Below, piece after piece: positions 21,063 to 33,015 of a DNA stretch of 64,000 nt (its first letter is position 1; the number at the start of each line of letters is the position of its first letter). The position numbers and the translations under genes are program-made. This DNA comes from Apium graveolens (taxonomy: Eukaryota; Streptophyta; Magnoliopsida; Apiales; Apiaceae): the NCBI RefSeq assembly GCF_009905375.1, contig NW_027420664.1:45018-109017 (forward strand), in the 5' to 3' direction. The notes below the pieces were generated by a model, which saw only the letters and a program-made list of their open reading frames with translations, made no database searches and was not told the DNA's origin.

Positions 21063-24000
21063 TTTAGTAAGCTGTGAAATTACCTTAATCAACTTATAAA
21101 CTAAATGTTCTTGACCTCCTTTACATATCCCTTTGGCTGAGTCGCACACCTCCTCAGTAATCATTAATTTCTCTGATGTGGAACACCGTTTTCACGTCTA
21201 AATGATGAACTTGCCAGTTATTTTTGGTTGACACGGTCAACAACAAACGAATAGTTTCCAACGGTCTCACTAGTGCAAAAATCTCATCGTAGTCTACCTT
21301 GTGCTCTTGAGCATATCCTTTTGCGACCAATCACGCTTTGTACTTAACTATATTACCATTGGCATCCTTCTTAAGCTTAAAAACCCACTTCAAACCAATC
21401 ACTTTATGCCCCTTGGCAATTCATTTAACTTCCAAGTGTCGGTTTTCTCAATCGAATTGAACTCACTTTTTATGGCATATTTCCGGTCGTGTTCCTTAAT
21501 TGTTTACCCATAATTTGAATGCTCATATGTTCCAATGAGAATTAATTATTCATGAATCTTTATCTCTTCAAATATCATTTAGCAATCTGAAATATTTTGG
21601 TTCACCGTTATCATCATAATTCTCAGCATTTGAGTTATCAGAATGTGTATGCATTAGAATTGTATCACTTGCTCCCCTTTGTCACCAGTATATTCATCTG
21701 CAGTGCTCGTACGTCCCACTTCTATTATGTACGTCTCAATTGTAGAAAAATTTCCAGGCAGCGGGACTCTTTCTCCTTCTGTTGTGACCATGGCCAACTT
21801 TTTCCTTCGTCAAAAAATGACATCCCTGATAACATGAACTTGATTGCTTACTGGAACATATGAGCATTCAAATGTTATGTACGTCTCAATTGTAGAAAAA
21901 ATGTCCAAAGTTTGGTTTCTTACCCGTCTAAGCATTGTATGGAGTCTTTCTTGTAAGAGCTCGAGTTGGGAGCCGATTCAAGACGTAAATAGCATGCCTC
22001 ATAGCCTTTCCCCATAGCATTGGTGATCGATTCATCTCCTTTAAATAACTTTTAGTCATCTTGACAGAGTCCTATTTCTACTCTCTACGAAAATGCCATT
22101 TTATTGTGGTGTGTTTTGTGTAGTTAGGTTTCATTATATTCCAGATTTCTCACAATACACAGTAAAATCCTTGGACACGAACTCACCATCTTGGTAAATT
22201 CTAAAAATCCTTATTATCATGTCTGACCTATGCTCCATAAGAACATAAAACTTCTTGAACGCGGTGAATGCCTTATCTTCATTTTTTATTTTTTGCCCAC
22301 TAGGGTCGGTGGTGTCACTGGTCCACCTAGATCACCATAAACTAACTGTAAAATATGAGTAGCACTGTAGAGTGTCTTTGATGAAAAAAAGCTCCTGGTT
22401 TATTTTAATATGAGATACTCAGTACATGTTTTCTTGGACTGACTCACATTTGGTAGACCATACACCATTCCATCCATAAATGTTAATATCATTGACTAGT
22501 AATTCATACGTCCTAGGAAGCATGCCACATACGTGATGTTTCTTGAGATTTTGAAAGTATAAAATCAGGTTTAACATTTTCAATAATAACTCTATACAAT
22601 CTGTTGTGAGATCTCTTAACCTTCATATATATTCTCCCACTTTTTTCAAAAACCCACAAGTAATTCCCATTCGACACCACTTTGTTTCCTTCTTCTAATA
22701 GTTGTCCTAAACTTATTATAGTACACGTTCTTTCCCGTTCTTGCACTTGAAGACTATGGAACTCTTTCCCTCGTCGATATTTAATTCCCTCATCGAGTTT
22801 CTTAAATTTTTAGTCTTTTCACCTCTCATATGGTTACTATTGTCGTTGTCAAGATACCACAAATTTTATTCTACTATTGTTTCGTTCCCATCAGTCATCA
22901 ACTTTGGTACGACATCCGTCTTATTAACAAAAACACATTGTTATATTCTTGTTCATATTTTGCCAGTAAAAGTGTAGGTTCATCATCTTTCCTTTGCACC
23001 ATATGTACTTCTTGTTTCATATCTTTCATACTCAACGATAGAAAAAATAAACAAAAAATATTTTTTACTCATCTCCAGCCAACCCACCTCGCACTATCCT
23101 TGTTGGACAGGAAATAATAAATGCGGATAGCCTTCTGGGACCCCCTAAGGCAGACAGGGATACTAGAAAACTCATAATGACCTCAAACCTGGTCGCGTGT
23201 GGGTTTTTGAAAGAAGGAGTGAGGTTGACTCCCCAAAAGAAGAAGCCAAAGAAAAGAGCTAGAAAGGGTAAGAACATCGGGCCCGTACGTGCGAGCCCGT
23301 GTGCTCGCATATTTTACATTTCCTGCACGCATCTCACTTTACATTGCATTTTAATTTCTTGTATTTATTATCTACTTGCGTTTCTTCTCTCCACTGTGAC
23401 TAATGTATCAATATATTGTCTTCTTTTCAGAAGAGGCCATCTCCCATATTCCCTTCATGGAAGAGGCTGAGCAAGCTGCGACCTCGGGCCAAGTTCAGCC
23501 CACGGCTGTGACCACAGGGACTCATTCTCAGGTCCTCCCTCCAGCTCGCATGACTACTCTTTCTGAGCATCTCAAGGGCTCAGGGCCTTCTCCACGGCTG
23601 AAAAGGCATCGAGGCCACAAATAGGGAAAGACGGTCGAGCCATACCCGAAAAAGGCTGCTCCATCTGATGCCCCTCTCCCTACTTCTTCTTCTTCTTTCA
23701 ATACGGTCGCGACCAAAAGGGATCTATCTGTTTTATATCTTTCATACTCAACGATCCAAATATTGTCTTAAGCATTTGAACCTTAAGATTTTCAGCACCT
23801 TGACATAAAGTCTTAATCACTTTCCAGGCATCCTTATCTTTCTTCTTCTCAGGTATCCCCTAATAAATCATGGCAAGAGCATTTTATTTGTCCTTTCTTC
23901 TGCCCCGCCTTTTGGATTGTTTGGTTTGATAGCCCCCAAACTGTGTGAGCCTGCATAAATAGTCTCATCTTCAATGACTTCAAGCAATACATATGTAATG

Positions 24001-24067
24001 GCAATAGCTCTACAAAGTGGTTAAAAACTAGGAAATTACTACACATACTCTTATGAACAATCTCCAC
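21063..24067 (-). pseudogene. Degenerate minus-strand copia element, unit 1
   Basis: Reading on the minus strand from high to low coordinates: gag N-terminus (RLFMQAHTVWG near 23960), a nested 695-bp insertion, protease (WYLDNDNSNHMRG near 22850, active-site GA lost), GAG-pre-integrase (22513-22746: TIISLGQLLEEGNKVV, GRIYMKVKRSHNRLYRVI), integrase pieces (FKKFYVLMEHRSDMI, DGEFVSKDF near 22100-22250), and RT (HKVDYDEIFA near 21280; EEVCDSAKGYVKEGQEH near 21130). Stops and shifts are everywhere. It is related to element 1 at the window start. No LTR pair could be delimited; the RT end is truncated. Confidence 0.82.
23040..23734 (+). pseudogene. Captured gene fragment with an intron, nested in copia, unit 1
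   Basis: 695 bp, GC-richer than its surroundings, flanked by a 21-bp direct repeat (23019-23039 and 23735-23755). On the plus strand exon 1 reads EIINADSLLGPPKADRDTRK, then GFLKEGVRLTPQKKKPKKRA; a GGTAAGAAC donor at 23268 and a TTCTTTTCAG acceptor ending 23430 bound a 163-nt intron; joining restores frame at ...RARK-EEAISHIPFMEE and continues Pro/Ser-rich to a stop at 23624. The lysine run looks like a nuclear or nucleic-acid-binding patch. Family not recognised; gag of another retroelement is possible. The retained intron argues for DNA-level capture. Confidence 0.55.
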
Positions 24068-24165
24068 TACTATTGTTATTAAATTACGATCCTAAAAATA
24101 ATCCAACTAATACTCTAACTAAATCAATCAACTGATATTCTGGACTGCATAAAAAAATAGTTAGT

Positions 24166-24361
24166 TTAAATTAAAAACCAACACATGGTACTTTTAATGT
24201 TCTTGTTTTCCTCTTGCAACCGATTATTCTCAAATATAGGAGATGCTATTAGAAGAGCCTTCCCTTGACAACTTTTTTCCAGAGATTTGATAAACATTCC
24301 TCCAGCTTCACGGTTTGCGAGGATGTCCCTCTGCCGTTTCTCCTCCTTGTGTTCATGCTCA
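24166..24361 (-). pseudogene. bZIP-like exon with ruined basic region, unit 1
   Basis: After an acceptor CTTTATAG the minus strand reads SEHEHKEEKRQRDILANREA, matching the start of plant bZIP basic regions (EEKRxRRILANRESARRS), then GGMFIKSLEKSCQGKALL where Arg/Lys residues that contact DNA should be, then FENNRLQEENKNIK, a coil-like end. The invariant Asn-x7-Arg has Asn but no Arg seven residues on. Its 5' exon edge lines up with that of the bZIP exon at 38355-38427. Probably a pseudogene exon of the same family. Confidence 0.5.
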
Positions 24362-24429
24362 CTATAAAGAATAGATTCCATCAATTAAGCAATTGTAATC
24401 TTTAGTTTACGGTGATATATATCTATATA

Positions 24430-25105
24430 GGGAAATGATGAAATACAAACTAAAATTAAAATAGAAACTAGAAACTAATCTAAGCCATTAGATCTATCTA
24501 ATCTAATGGTCCCCCCTAAATCACCCCACCCAACTACTCTGCACCCTCCCACACCTTATTTCAACTTTTCCCCTCCATTTTTAATTTGATTTTCCCGTCA
24601 AACCGTAAGTTTTTTTTAAAATCCGATTTCACTATATTTTTCTATATATCTCAACGATCGATTTGCATACCATATGTGTTATATTTCGAATTAGTTTTAA
24701 AAAAAATTATTTGTTTTCTAGTTTCTATTTTAAATTGGTTCTATTGGAGTAGCCCCTATTTATATATATAGGGGAATGATCAAATGGAAACCAAAATTAA
24801 AATAAAGACTAGAAACTAATCTAAGCCATTAGATCAATATAATCTATGTCCCTCTAAAAGCACAACACCCAACTAATCTACACCCTGCCACACCCAATCT
24901 CAACTTTTTCCCTCCATTTTTAATTTGATTTTTTCTATCAAACGGTAAGTTTTTTTTTTTAAAATTCTACTTCATTGTATTTTTCTTCATCTCTCCAATG
25001 ATCGATTTACATACCATTTGTGTTATGTTTCGAAGTAATTTTTTTAAGAAAAATTATTTGGTTTCTAGTTTCTATTCTAAAATGGTTTCTATTAGAATAG
25101 CCCCT
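24430..25105. mobile_element. Two related MITEs head to tail, unit 1
   Basis: Copies at about 24430-24757 and 24771-25105 are similar along their length. Each starts GGGGAATGATCAAATGGAAACC or a variant and ends in ...AATAGCCCCTATA; reverse-complementing the end gives TATAGGGGCTATTCTAATAG, so terminal repeats of some 20 bases with further inner matches (AATAGAAACTAGAAAC). TA-rich flanks hide the target duplication. Superfamily not decided. Confidence 0.65.
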
Positions 25106-25632
25106 ATATATATCATGAGAATTTTGAAAACCAAAAGTGACTTAACCAACAGTTGCTCTGGTTAGTAATACACTAACCCAGCCAATTGTTCATAAGTGAT
25201 CAAGTTTTAATATTTATTTTACCGTCAGGTGGAGGTGATATATTGTTGTTTGTCATTAAATCATGTATGTAAACTTGCCTAGTTATAATGAGATAATACT
25301 TTTAATATTTATTATTAGGAAAACTAAAAAATATAGTTGAGACATACTTTAAAAATTCTCTGTATAAAAGATACATACGTTTGGAAAAAAGCTAACCTCA
25401 TTCATAATTTGTTTATCCACCTTAATTTTGTGAGATACCTTTTGACGGTAAGCCTTCTCTATTTGTTTAATTTTAACAAAATATTTTGTTACTATAATGT
25501 AAAAAAATATTGCACCTGAGTATTAATATTATACACTAGTAAAACATACCTAATGAGATAGATATAAACAAGTAGTATTATTTTCACTGGCGTTTTACTC
25601 GTGCACAGAACCACCTACCCATAATTATTAAT
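25106..25632. other. Unit 1 tail, no gene seen
   Basis: AT-rich. A 60-codon frame at 25337-25519 recurs unchanged in unit 2 but has no recognisable motif and no start context. It ends at the junction with unit 2, where TAATTATTAAT is followed by CTTAATGATATAAAG. Confidence 0.5.
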
Positions 25633-27271
25633 CTTAATGATATAAAGTATAAGAATATAAGATATAGATATAAAAATTACCCATTTTTCCTTTGTAATAT
25701 CATTATTATTAATTTTAGTACACATATTATATATGGTGCTGGATTGACCCGTTGTGAGATACTACATGTTTATAGTGTCATAAGTTAATCTCACAGTAAT
25801 AATGATGTATTGGTCTTTTGACTTGAAATCATTATATTTCTATACGAGAATTAATATACTTTGATACTATTGAAAGTTATCCTTGACCGGGTAATAATAA
25901 AAGTAGAGATTGGGTACATTATGAATCGTATGAGAAATATGAATGATCTAGATGGGATTTAGCCCTCATGTATTAAAGGAGTGATATTATTGGCCTCTTG
26001 ATTGAGTAAGACTATAAAATGCATGGTCGTGCTCAAATACTGATTTGTTTAATAGTTTACTCATTGATCAAGGAAAGAAGGATTGAACGTTAACGGAGGA
26101 TGACACAATGCATGCCTCGAGTTTGATCTATAATATAAGGCTAAAGGGATTATATTACATTGTACATTATTCACGAAAGGTTTAATTGATCACTGATTAA
26201 ATAATTAATACTTGGGTAACAATGATGTATTACTAGATGCCGCTCATTGTTTATGATTTGAAATTAGATTTAAAATTGTTGCCAACGTAACAATAACCTA
26301 AAGGGTCGCACAAAGAATGATTGAAGGATTATTTAATTTAAATTCGGACTTAAATAAAATGTAAGTATTTCGAATTATTTGTTATTAATTAAGTGTGACT
26401 TAATTAATTAAATAAATAGGAAATTCGAATTTAATATTGCATGACAAATTTTTTAGATATATAATGTTATGTTATTCAGCACTGCATGTTTCATCGATAA
26501 ATTATTTATTTCTTTGAAGTTGCTTTTATGTCTTTGGTTTCTTTTATGCACACATTATTTACTTTCAAGTTCTATCTAGTTTTGTGATTTTTATGGTCAT
26601 TCCGGCTTATATTTGATTATCTAGATATGGTGATGGTATGTAGTTAGTGATGCCACTGGTTATTGTGATGGTGGATACGTGGTGAAAAGTGGTCGCTAAG
26701 TAGTCGTTCCTGTGATATTTAAATATTTGGAATTTGTGACAGTTTGATTTTAGTAAGTGTGTATGATTGTGATAATTTTCTTAAATCAGGTGGTTTACAT
26801 ATAGTTTTTGGTATTGGCATATGATATTGAGTGGAAAGAAATGGATGGAAAAAGTGGTCATGCAATGATTTGAACTTTGAATGTAGTTATTTTTTAAAAT
26901 AAATTTATTATCTACGTAATGATATTGGTGGTTAAAGTTCATGGTTGTATGTGGTAGTGGATGGTTGTGGGCAATCGTTGTTCAAGTAGAAAAGAGATGA
27001 TTGTGGTTTATGAAAATTTGGATAGAATTAAAGAGTTGTGGAAAATGAATATAAATCATATATTGGATTAATATACATAGATATGTATGACTGGCTGGAA
27101 TTAAATTTTATTATTTATTAATTAAGTGTTCTCATTGAAATATGAATATCTCTCAATAAATATATCCTAATATGTTAGAATCTTATAAGACGTTTTAATC
27201 TTAGAAGACGTTTTAATCGAGGATATCTTTCTTTTGTGACTAAATATCTCCTAAGATAGTATCTTACAATC
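25633..27271. other. Non-coding leader of unit 2
   Basis: Same as the unit 1 leader with a handful of base changes; no gene seen. Confidence 0.55.
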
Positions 27272-27742
27272 TTAGTCAAATCCCACCATATTTCTTTTTT
27301 GACTAAATATATCCTAATATCTCCTAATATCTTACTATCTTAGAAGACATTTTAATTTTTAAACATCCGAGGATTTCATTGAATAAATTCAAAATCAAAA
27401 TCGATCTTTGAAACATATATGCTCACAATCTCAATTTTATTATACCCCTAAATTTCATATAAATACACAATTATGTATTAGTTTCATACATGTTTAATAC
27501 GTTTAAAGGATAATATAGAATTTTAGTCAAATATTAAGATCTTTCTTTTTTGACCCAATATATCATAATATCTTAATATTCTAAAAGACGTTTTAATTTC
27601 CATGATGTCCATGGATTTTACTAAATTAAGTCAAAGTCAAAAATCCAAATTGAATCTTTGTAATCTAGCATATCCTGTCAATTCCAATTTATTATACCCC
27701 TAAATTTCATATAAATAAGGCATATGTATTAGTTTCAACATG
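27272..27742 (+). promoter_or_regulatory. Duplicated promoter, unit 2
   Basis: Same arrangement as unit 1, with TATAAATA at 27458 and 27710. Both boxes are unchanged. The nine-codon upstream ORF lies at 27777-27806. Confidence 0.55.
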
Positions 27743-27816
27743 TCAATGTCTTAAAAAAACATCTCCATTTTCATTCATGGATAAATCTCATACATGTCTC
27801 CGCTAAATTATAGACA

Positions 27817-28254
27817 ATGCAGAACCCATATCTGGCGATGCAAGGAGTAGATGAAGCTGATATCGAACTAAGAATCCTGAGATGTGATGTTATCATCAAA
27901 TCACATCAGTCACACACTGTTCCTAGGATGGGCTATCCTGCGGCATATGCATCTTTCAAGATTAAGCCTCGAAATTTTCCAGGAAATGCTGTGGTTATTG
28001 TTTCACATACGCAATTGGAGAATCGGAAGGGGAACTCACAACTTGCAGGCTGGAAGGAAAAACTGAATCGGGACATACGGACTATTGAGTTAGAGTTAAA
28101 TATATTTAGCAAGGTGTTTAACGAGCATGGATTTGAATGTCCGCAGATCAGAGGATCAACAAAAGAAGAAAAAGTCTTGAGCGGTAAAAACTTCGAGAAA
28201 GTTATTAAGGGGCTTGAAGTCATCACTTTATTCAAGCTCTACCAAAGATGTTAA
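27817..28254 (+). CDS. Unrecognised 145-residue basic protein, copy 2
   Basis: Intact frame, same start, leader and stop as the unit 1 copy. Relative to copy 1 it has Ile for Val at residue 87 (GTA to ATA) and Pro for Ser in FECPQIRG. No synonymous difference from copy 1 was seen. Confidence 0.6.
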   Translation: MQNPYLAMQGVDEADIELRILRCDVIIKSHQSHTVPRMGYPAAYASFKIKPRNFPGNAVVIVSHTQLENRKGNSQLAGWKEKLNRDIRTIELELNIFSKVFNEHGFECPQIRGSTKEEKVLSGKNFEKVIKGLEVITLFKLYQRC

Positions 28255-29145
28255 ACTTAAGCATATGCTAGAATGTTTTACGAATTATGTATGATTTGAA
28301 TTAATGGTACTCTAATATTATAAATATTTTTGTGAACTGATGTATATTATACATAATAGTACAATACTAGTATTTTATGATTTTATAAATTTAAAATTAA
28401 TTGATATTAGATGTTACTAATAATTAGTTACACTAAAACTTGAGTTCATTACTTTTTTTATCACAATAATGAATTATTTGATTGATGGCAACGAGAAGTT
28501 ATTGATAAATATATTTAGAAGTTGTGCGAATAATAATAAGAAATTACGACGAACATGAACATAAACTTTTTGTGGGACACATTTTTGATGTGTTTGGTCA
28601 TATTAAATTAATGAATGATATTGTTAGATAATTTATCATAAATACTATATTGAGGAACACCGATAGAAAAATTTGAATGATGATTTTATAATATCTATGT
28701 ATTATATTATACATTTCATGCATGATTAATTAATAATATAAAATATAATTGTAATACAATTTTTATGATAATATATTCATTTCAATATTTTTAAAATTAA
28801 AAAGTAACTAATGTGATACACGGTATTGGTGTTACAGTTTTCTTCAACATTAGCTTTATCGCTATTGTAACACTAATTGAGAGCGGTTACAATAGAATAA
28901 CAATTTTTTAACTAATGTAACGTTGCTTGTAACACTGACATTATAGTATCCCACTTATGGCATATTGGTAGTAGCTTTAAGAGCAACAACATGAACATGT
29001 GCAACTTGATAAGAGATATTTTTTATCGATAATCTCCAAGAATTGGTACATTCATGTTATCTTAATATCTTCAATTCAACATCAAGGCAAGATGAGAGAA
29101 TCGAAATATATAAGCTTTAGAGGCTTTGATCATAGATTTTAGAAT

Positions 29146-29753
29146 TGTTGGGCTTTTGCTGAGAAGGCCTAACTCCACATTAATATGATATTGTCCACTC
29201 TAGGCCGAGCCCGCACGGATTTGTTTTTGGGCACCTCCCAAAAGGTCTCATACTAATGCAGTTATCTGGCTGCTTATATTCTAGTCATCTGCCCCTCCCA
29301 CAAATGATGTGGGATAATTCCTGACAATCTCACCCTTCAAATATCGAGCCCAGCACCTGTCGATTTTTCCTGCTGATTGTGTGATCTGGATCCCCCTTGA
29401 CCCATACTGGAATTCTTTTAGCTTTCTGCCTCCCCCTTGGCCCATACTGGAAGTTCCACCTGCCTTTTCCTTGAGCCCATATGGGGTTAGCCCATCTGCC
29501 TTTCCCTAGGCCTATCTGGGATTCCGTCTGAGATTGTTTTGGACCGTTACAACCTCAAGCTCTAATACCACTTGTTGGGCTTTTACTGAGCAGGTCTAAC
29601 TCCACATTAGTATGATATTTTCCACTCTGGGCCGAGCCTGCACGGATTTGTTTTTGGGCACCTCCCAAAAGGCCTCATACTAATGGAGTTATTTGGCTGC
29701 TTATATTCTAGTTATCTGCCACTCCCATAAATGATGTGGAACAATTTCTAATA
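29146..29753 (-). mobile_element. TRIM-1 copy, segment A, unit 2
   Basis: Same repeats, TGGTATTAGAGC primer site and AGAAT flanks (29141-29145 and 29754-29758) as in unit 1. Confidence 0.88.
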
Positions 29754-30091
29754 AGAATCTCATCTATATTACCTGCAATATCATTATCATCATCAATATT
29801 ATCATCAATATCACTAGGATGTGGCATGCTTGTCAAGATCATCATCATGAGAGAAATGTTATACTATACCCTTAAATTTTTAGTCAACTTTAGATTTGGA
29901 AATTCTTTATCCTAATATGTAGCTGAAACAGAAAGACCTTTAATTCTCTTTATTATTTTAAAGCGATCTCATCACTTCTCACACATATATCACTTTTCAA
30001 AAGCAATATTTAAGGCACTAGAAGTCCCTGACTTCTCTCTCAAGTCTACCTCTCATTTTTCCAGCATAAAAGACGGCCTCTCAGTTTCTTA

Positions 30092-30930
30092 ATTTTTCAC
30101 TAATTGTTTCCCACATTCCCACTTGAAAGGCTCAAATCACTCCCAAATGAAAAAATTAGAGAGGGCCGGAAAGAGTGGTCTACAGTCATATAAATAAGGT
30201 ATCCTCACACAAGGGTCTATTTTTAGCCATACTAGAATATAAAATAATAGTACTAATTAAATATGTACCTTCAAAAGAAGAATCCATATGAATGGATATT
30301 AGAGGAGTTACAAGAATAACACTAGCATTCTTCTTTGCATCAACCACTTCAACCTTAAGATCAAGAAATATTGAAGTGTCAGCATATGCAGCATCATCTG
30401 GAGTCGTAGTGGTGCCTTCATCAAGACTTTGACCTGATCATTCTTGTGGGGCATGAAGCTTATTTTAAGCTGAGAGTTCTTGTTGGCTTATCGCAAATAT
30501 TGAATCATTCAATATTGTATCGAACTTAGCTATATGCTCCTGATGAGCTTCTTTATCCTTTGTGTGCGGTACAATATTAAATTCCATTTTTTCAGAACCT
30601 CCTTGAGCAGTGTCAGGGAATTGTCCTTCCAGTAGTAGTGTGTGAACCTTCACTTTGAGAAGGTGGTTCTTTTGTGACAAGGTCATTAACGCCTGTTGAA
30701 TCCCTTTGAGATTCAACTTCTTGTGTGCTGTAACCTTTTTGTGAAGATTGATACCTTGATTTATTTCTGTAATATACAATTTTATCTTCTGTTTTCGTTT
30801 TCAAATTGTCAGTACCGGCTTGACCAGTATCAAGACTAGATAATGACTTAGCTGATGACTTGTCAAGAATTCCACCAACATCAGGAATAGAGGCATCTCT
30901 ATCTATATTGGCCTTGTTTAGAGGAATAGC
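30092..30930 (-). pseudogene. gag-like remnant, segment A, unit 2
   Basis: Same frames as 8855-9690 in unit 1 (30465-30779 and 30613-30804). The TGA of unit 1 is kept, and the sequence near 30465 is 11 bases shorter (TATATAACCCT missing). Confidence 0.5.
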
Positions 30931-30931
30931 T

Positions 30932-31154
30932 CACAACTTGCAGGCCGACAGGAAAAACTGGATCGAGATGTACGGACTCTTAACTTAGAGTAAAATATTG
31001 TTAGCTTTGGCAAGGTGATTAACGAGCGTGGATTTGAATGTAGCAGATGAGAGGATCATCCACAGAAGAAGAAGTCTTGAGTGGTGAAGAGTTGGAGAAA
31101 TTTATTAAGGGGCTTGAAGTCATCACTTCATTCAAGCTCTACCAAAGATGATAA
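30932..31154 (+). pseudogene. 3' pseudogene copy of the 145-codon gene, unit 2
   Basis: Same truncation and frame damage as in unit 1. It keeps AGATGATAA at the end, where unit 1 has AAATGATAA. Confidence 0.83.
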
Positions 31155-32090
31155 ACTTAAGCATATGTTAGAAAGTTTTACTTATTATGTATGATTTGAA
31201 TAAATGGTACTCTAATATTATAAATATTTTTGTGAATGTGATGTATATTATACATAATAGTACAATACTATTATTTTATAATTTTATAAATATGAAATTA
31301 ATTGATATTGGATATTACTATTTGTAATAATTAGTTTCCCTAAAACTTGAGTTCATTAATCTTTTTATCACAAAAAAAATGAATTACTTGATTCATGGCA
31401 ACGAGAAGTTAGTGATAAATATATTTAGAAGTTGTGTAAATAAAAATGAGAAATTATTGCGAACAGGAAAATAAACTTTTTGTGGGACACATTTTTGATG
31501 TGTTTGGTCATATAAAATTAATGAATGATATTGTTAGATAATTTATCATAAATACTATATTGAGGAACACAAATAGAAAATTTTGAATGATAAATTAATA
31601 ATATATATGTATTATATTATACTTTTCATGCATGATTAATTAATTATACAAAATATAATTTTAATACAAGTTTTATGAAAATATATTCATTTCAATTTTT
31701 CAAAATTAAAAAGTAACTAATGTGATACACGGTATTGGTGTTACATTTTTCTGCAACATTAGCTTTATCGCTATTGTAACACTAATTGAGAGGTGTTACT
31801 ATAGAACAATAATTTGTTAACTAATGTTAAGCTTTAAACACTTGCATTATAGTAGCCCATTTATAGCATAGTGGTAGTAGCATCTAGAATAGTTTGCATA
31901 TCTGGATTTGAAAGTGCATTGGGAGTCAGATCAGCATGAACATGTACAACTTGATAAGAGATATTTTCACTCGACAATCTCCATGAATTGTTCCATTCAT
32001 GTTGTCTTAATATCTTCAATACAACATCAATGCAAGATGAGAGAATCGAAATATATAAGCTTTAGAGGCTTTGATCATAGATTTTAGAAT

Positions 32091-32643
32091 TGTTGGGCTT
32101 TTGCTGAGTAGGCCTAACTCCACATTAGTATGATATTGTCCGCTCTGGGCCGATCCCGAACGAATTTGTTTTGGGCACCTCCCAAAAGGGCTCATACTAA
32201 TAGATTTATCTAACTACTTATATTCTAGTCATCTGCCCCTCCCACAAACAATATGGTACAACTCCCAATAATCTCCCCCTTCACACATCGGGCCCGACAC
32301 CTGTCTTCTGGCTTTCTGCCTCCCCATTGGCCCATACTGGAAGGTCCACCTGCCTTTTCCTTAAGCCTATATTGGGTTAGCCCATCTGTCTTTCCCTAGG
32401 CCTATTTGGGAGCCCTTCTGAGATTGTTATGGACCATTACAACTTGAAGCTCTGATACCACTTGTTGGGCTTTTGCTGAGCAGGCCTAACTCCATATTGG
32501 TATGATATTGTCTGCTCTGGGCCGCGCCCGCACTTATTTATTTTTGGGTACCTCCCAAAAGATCTCATAATAATAGAGTTATGTGGATGCTTATATTCTA
32601 GTCATCTGCCCCTCCCACAAATGATGTGGGACAACTTCTAATA
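32091..32643 (-). mobile_element. TRIM-1 copy, segment B, unit 2
   Basis: Same as 10854-11406, with AGAAT at 32086-32090 and 32644-32648. Confidence 0.87.
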
Positions 32644-33015
32644 AGAATCTCATCTATATTACCTGCAACATCATTATCATCACCATTATTATCAGCAACA
32701 TCACTAGGATGTGGCATGCATGTCAGGATCATCATCATGAGAGAACTGTTCTACTACACCCTTAAGTTTTAGGTCAACTTTAGATTTGACAATTTTCTTA
32801 TCCTGATGTGTAGATGAAATAGAAAGACCCTTAAATCTATTTATTATTTTAAAACAATCTCATCATTTCTCACACATATATCACTTTTCAATAGCAATAT
32901 TTAAGGCACTAAAAGTCCCAGACTTCGCTCTCAAGTCTACCTCTCATTTTTCCAGCATAAAAGACGATCTCTCAGTTTCTTAATTTTTCACTAATTATTT
33001 TCCCAAACTCCCACT

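Larger units (their letters stand above)
4391..25632. repeat. Tandem array unit 1 (about 21.2 kb)
   Basis: The sequence starting CTTAATGATATAAAG at 4391 recurs at 25633 and 46084 and stays collinear with both. Unit 1 and unit 2 differ by well under 1% in the parts I compared by eye, apart from indels. Private losses in unit 1: about 60 bp at 15221, about 517 bp at 16860 containing the bZIP exons, and about 247 bp at 23966 containing a copia primer-binding site. Confidence 0.95.

Noticed and set aside
23065..23310. 81-codon minus-strand frame with a hydrophobic stretch
   Set aside because: It is antisense to the captured fragment's exon 1, whose plus-strand splice sites and frame continuity are better evidence.
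25337..25519. 60-codon plus-strand ORF identical in units 1 and 2
   Set aside because: Low-complexity AT-rich text with no family signal; identity is explained by the unit duplication.
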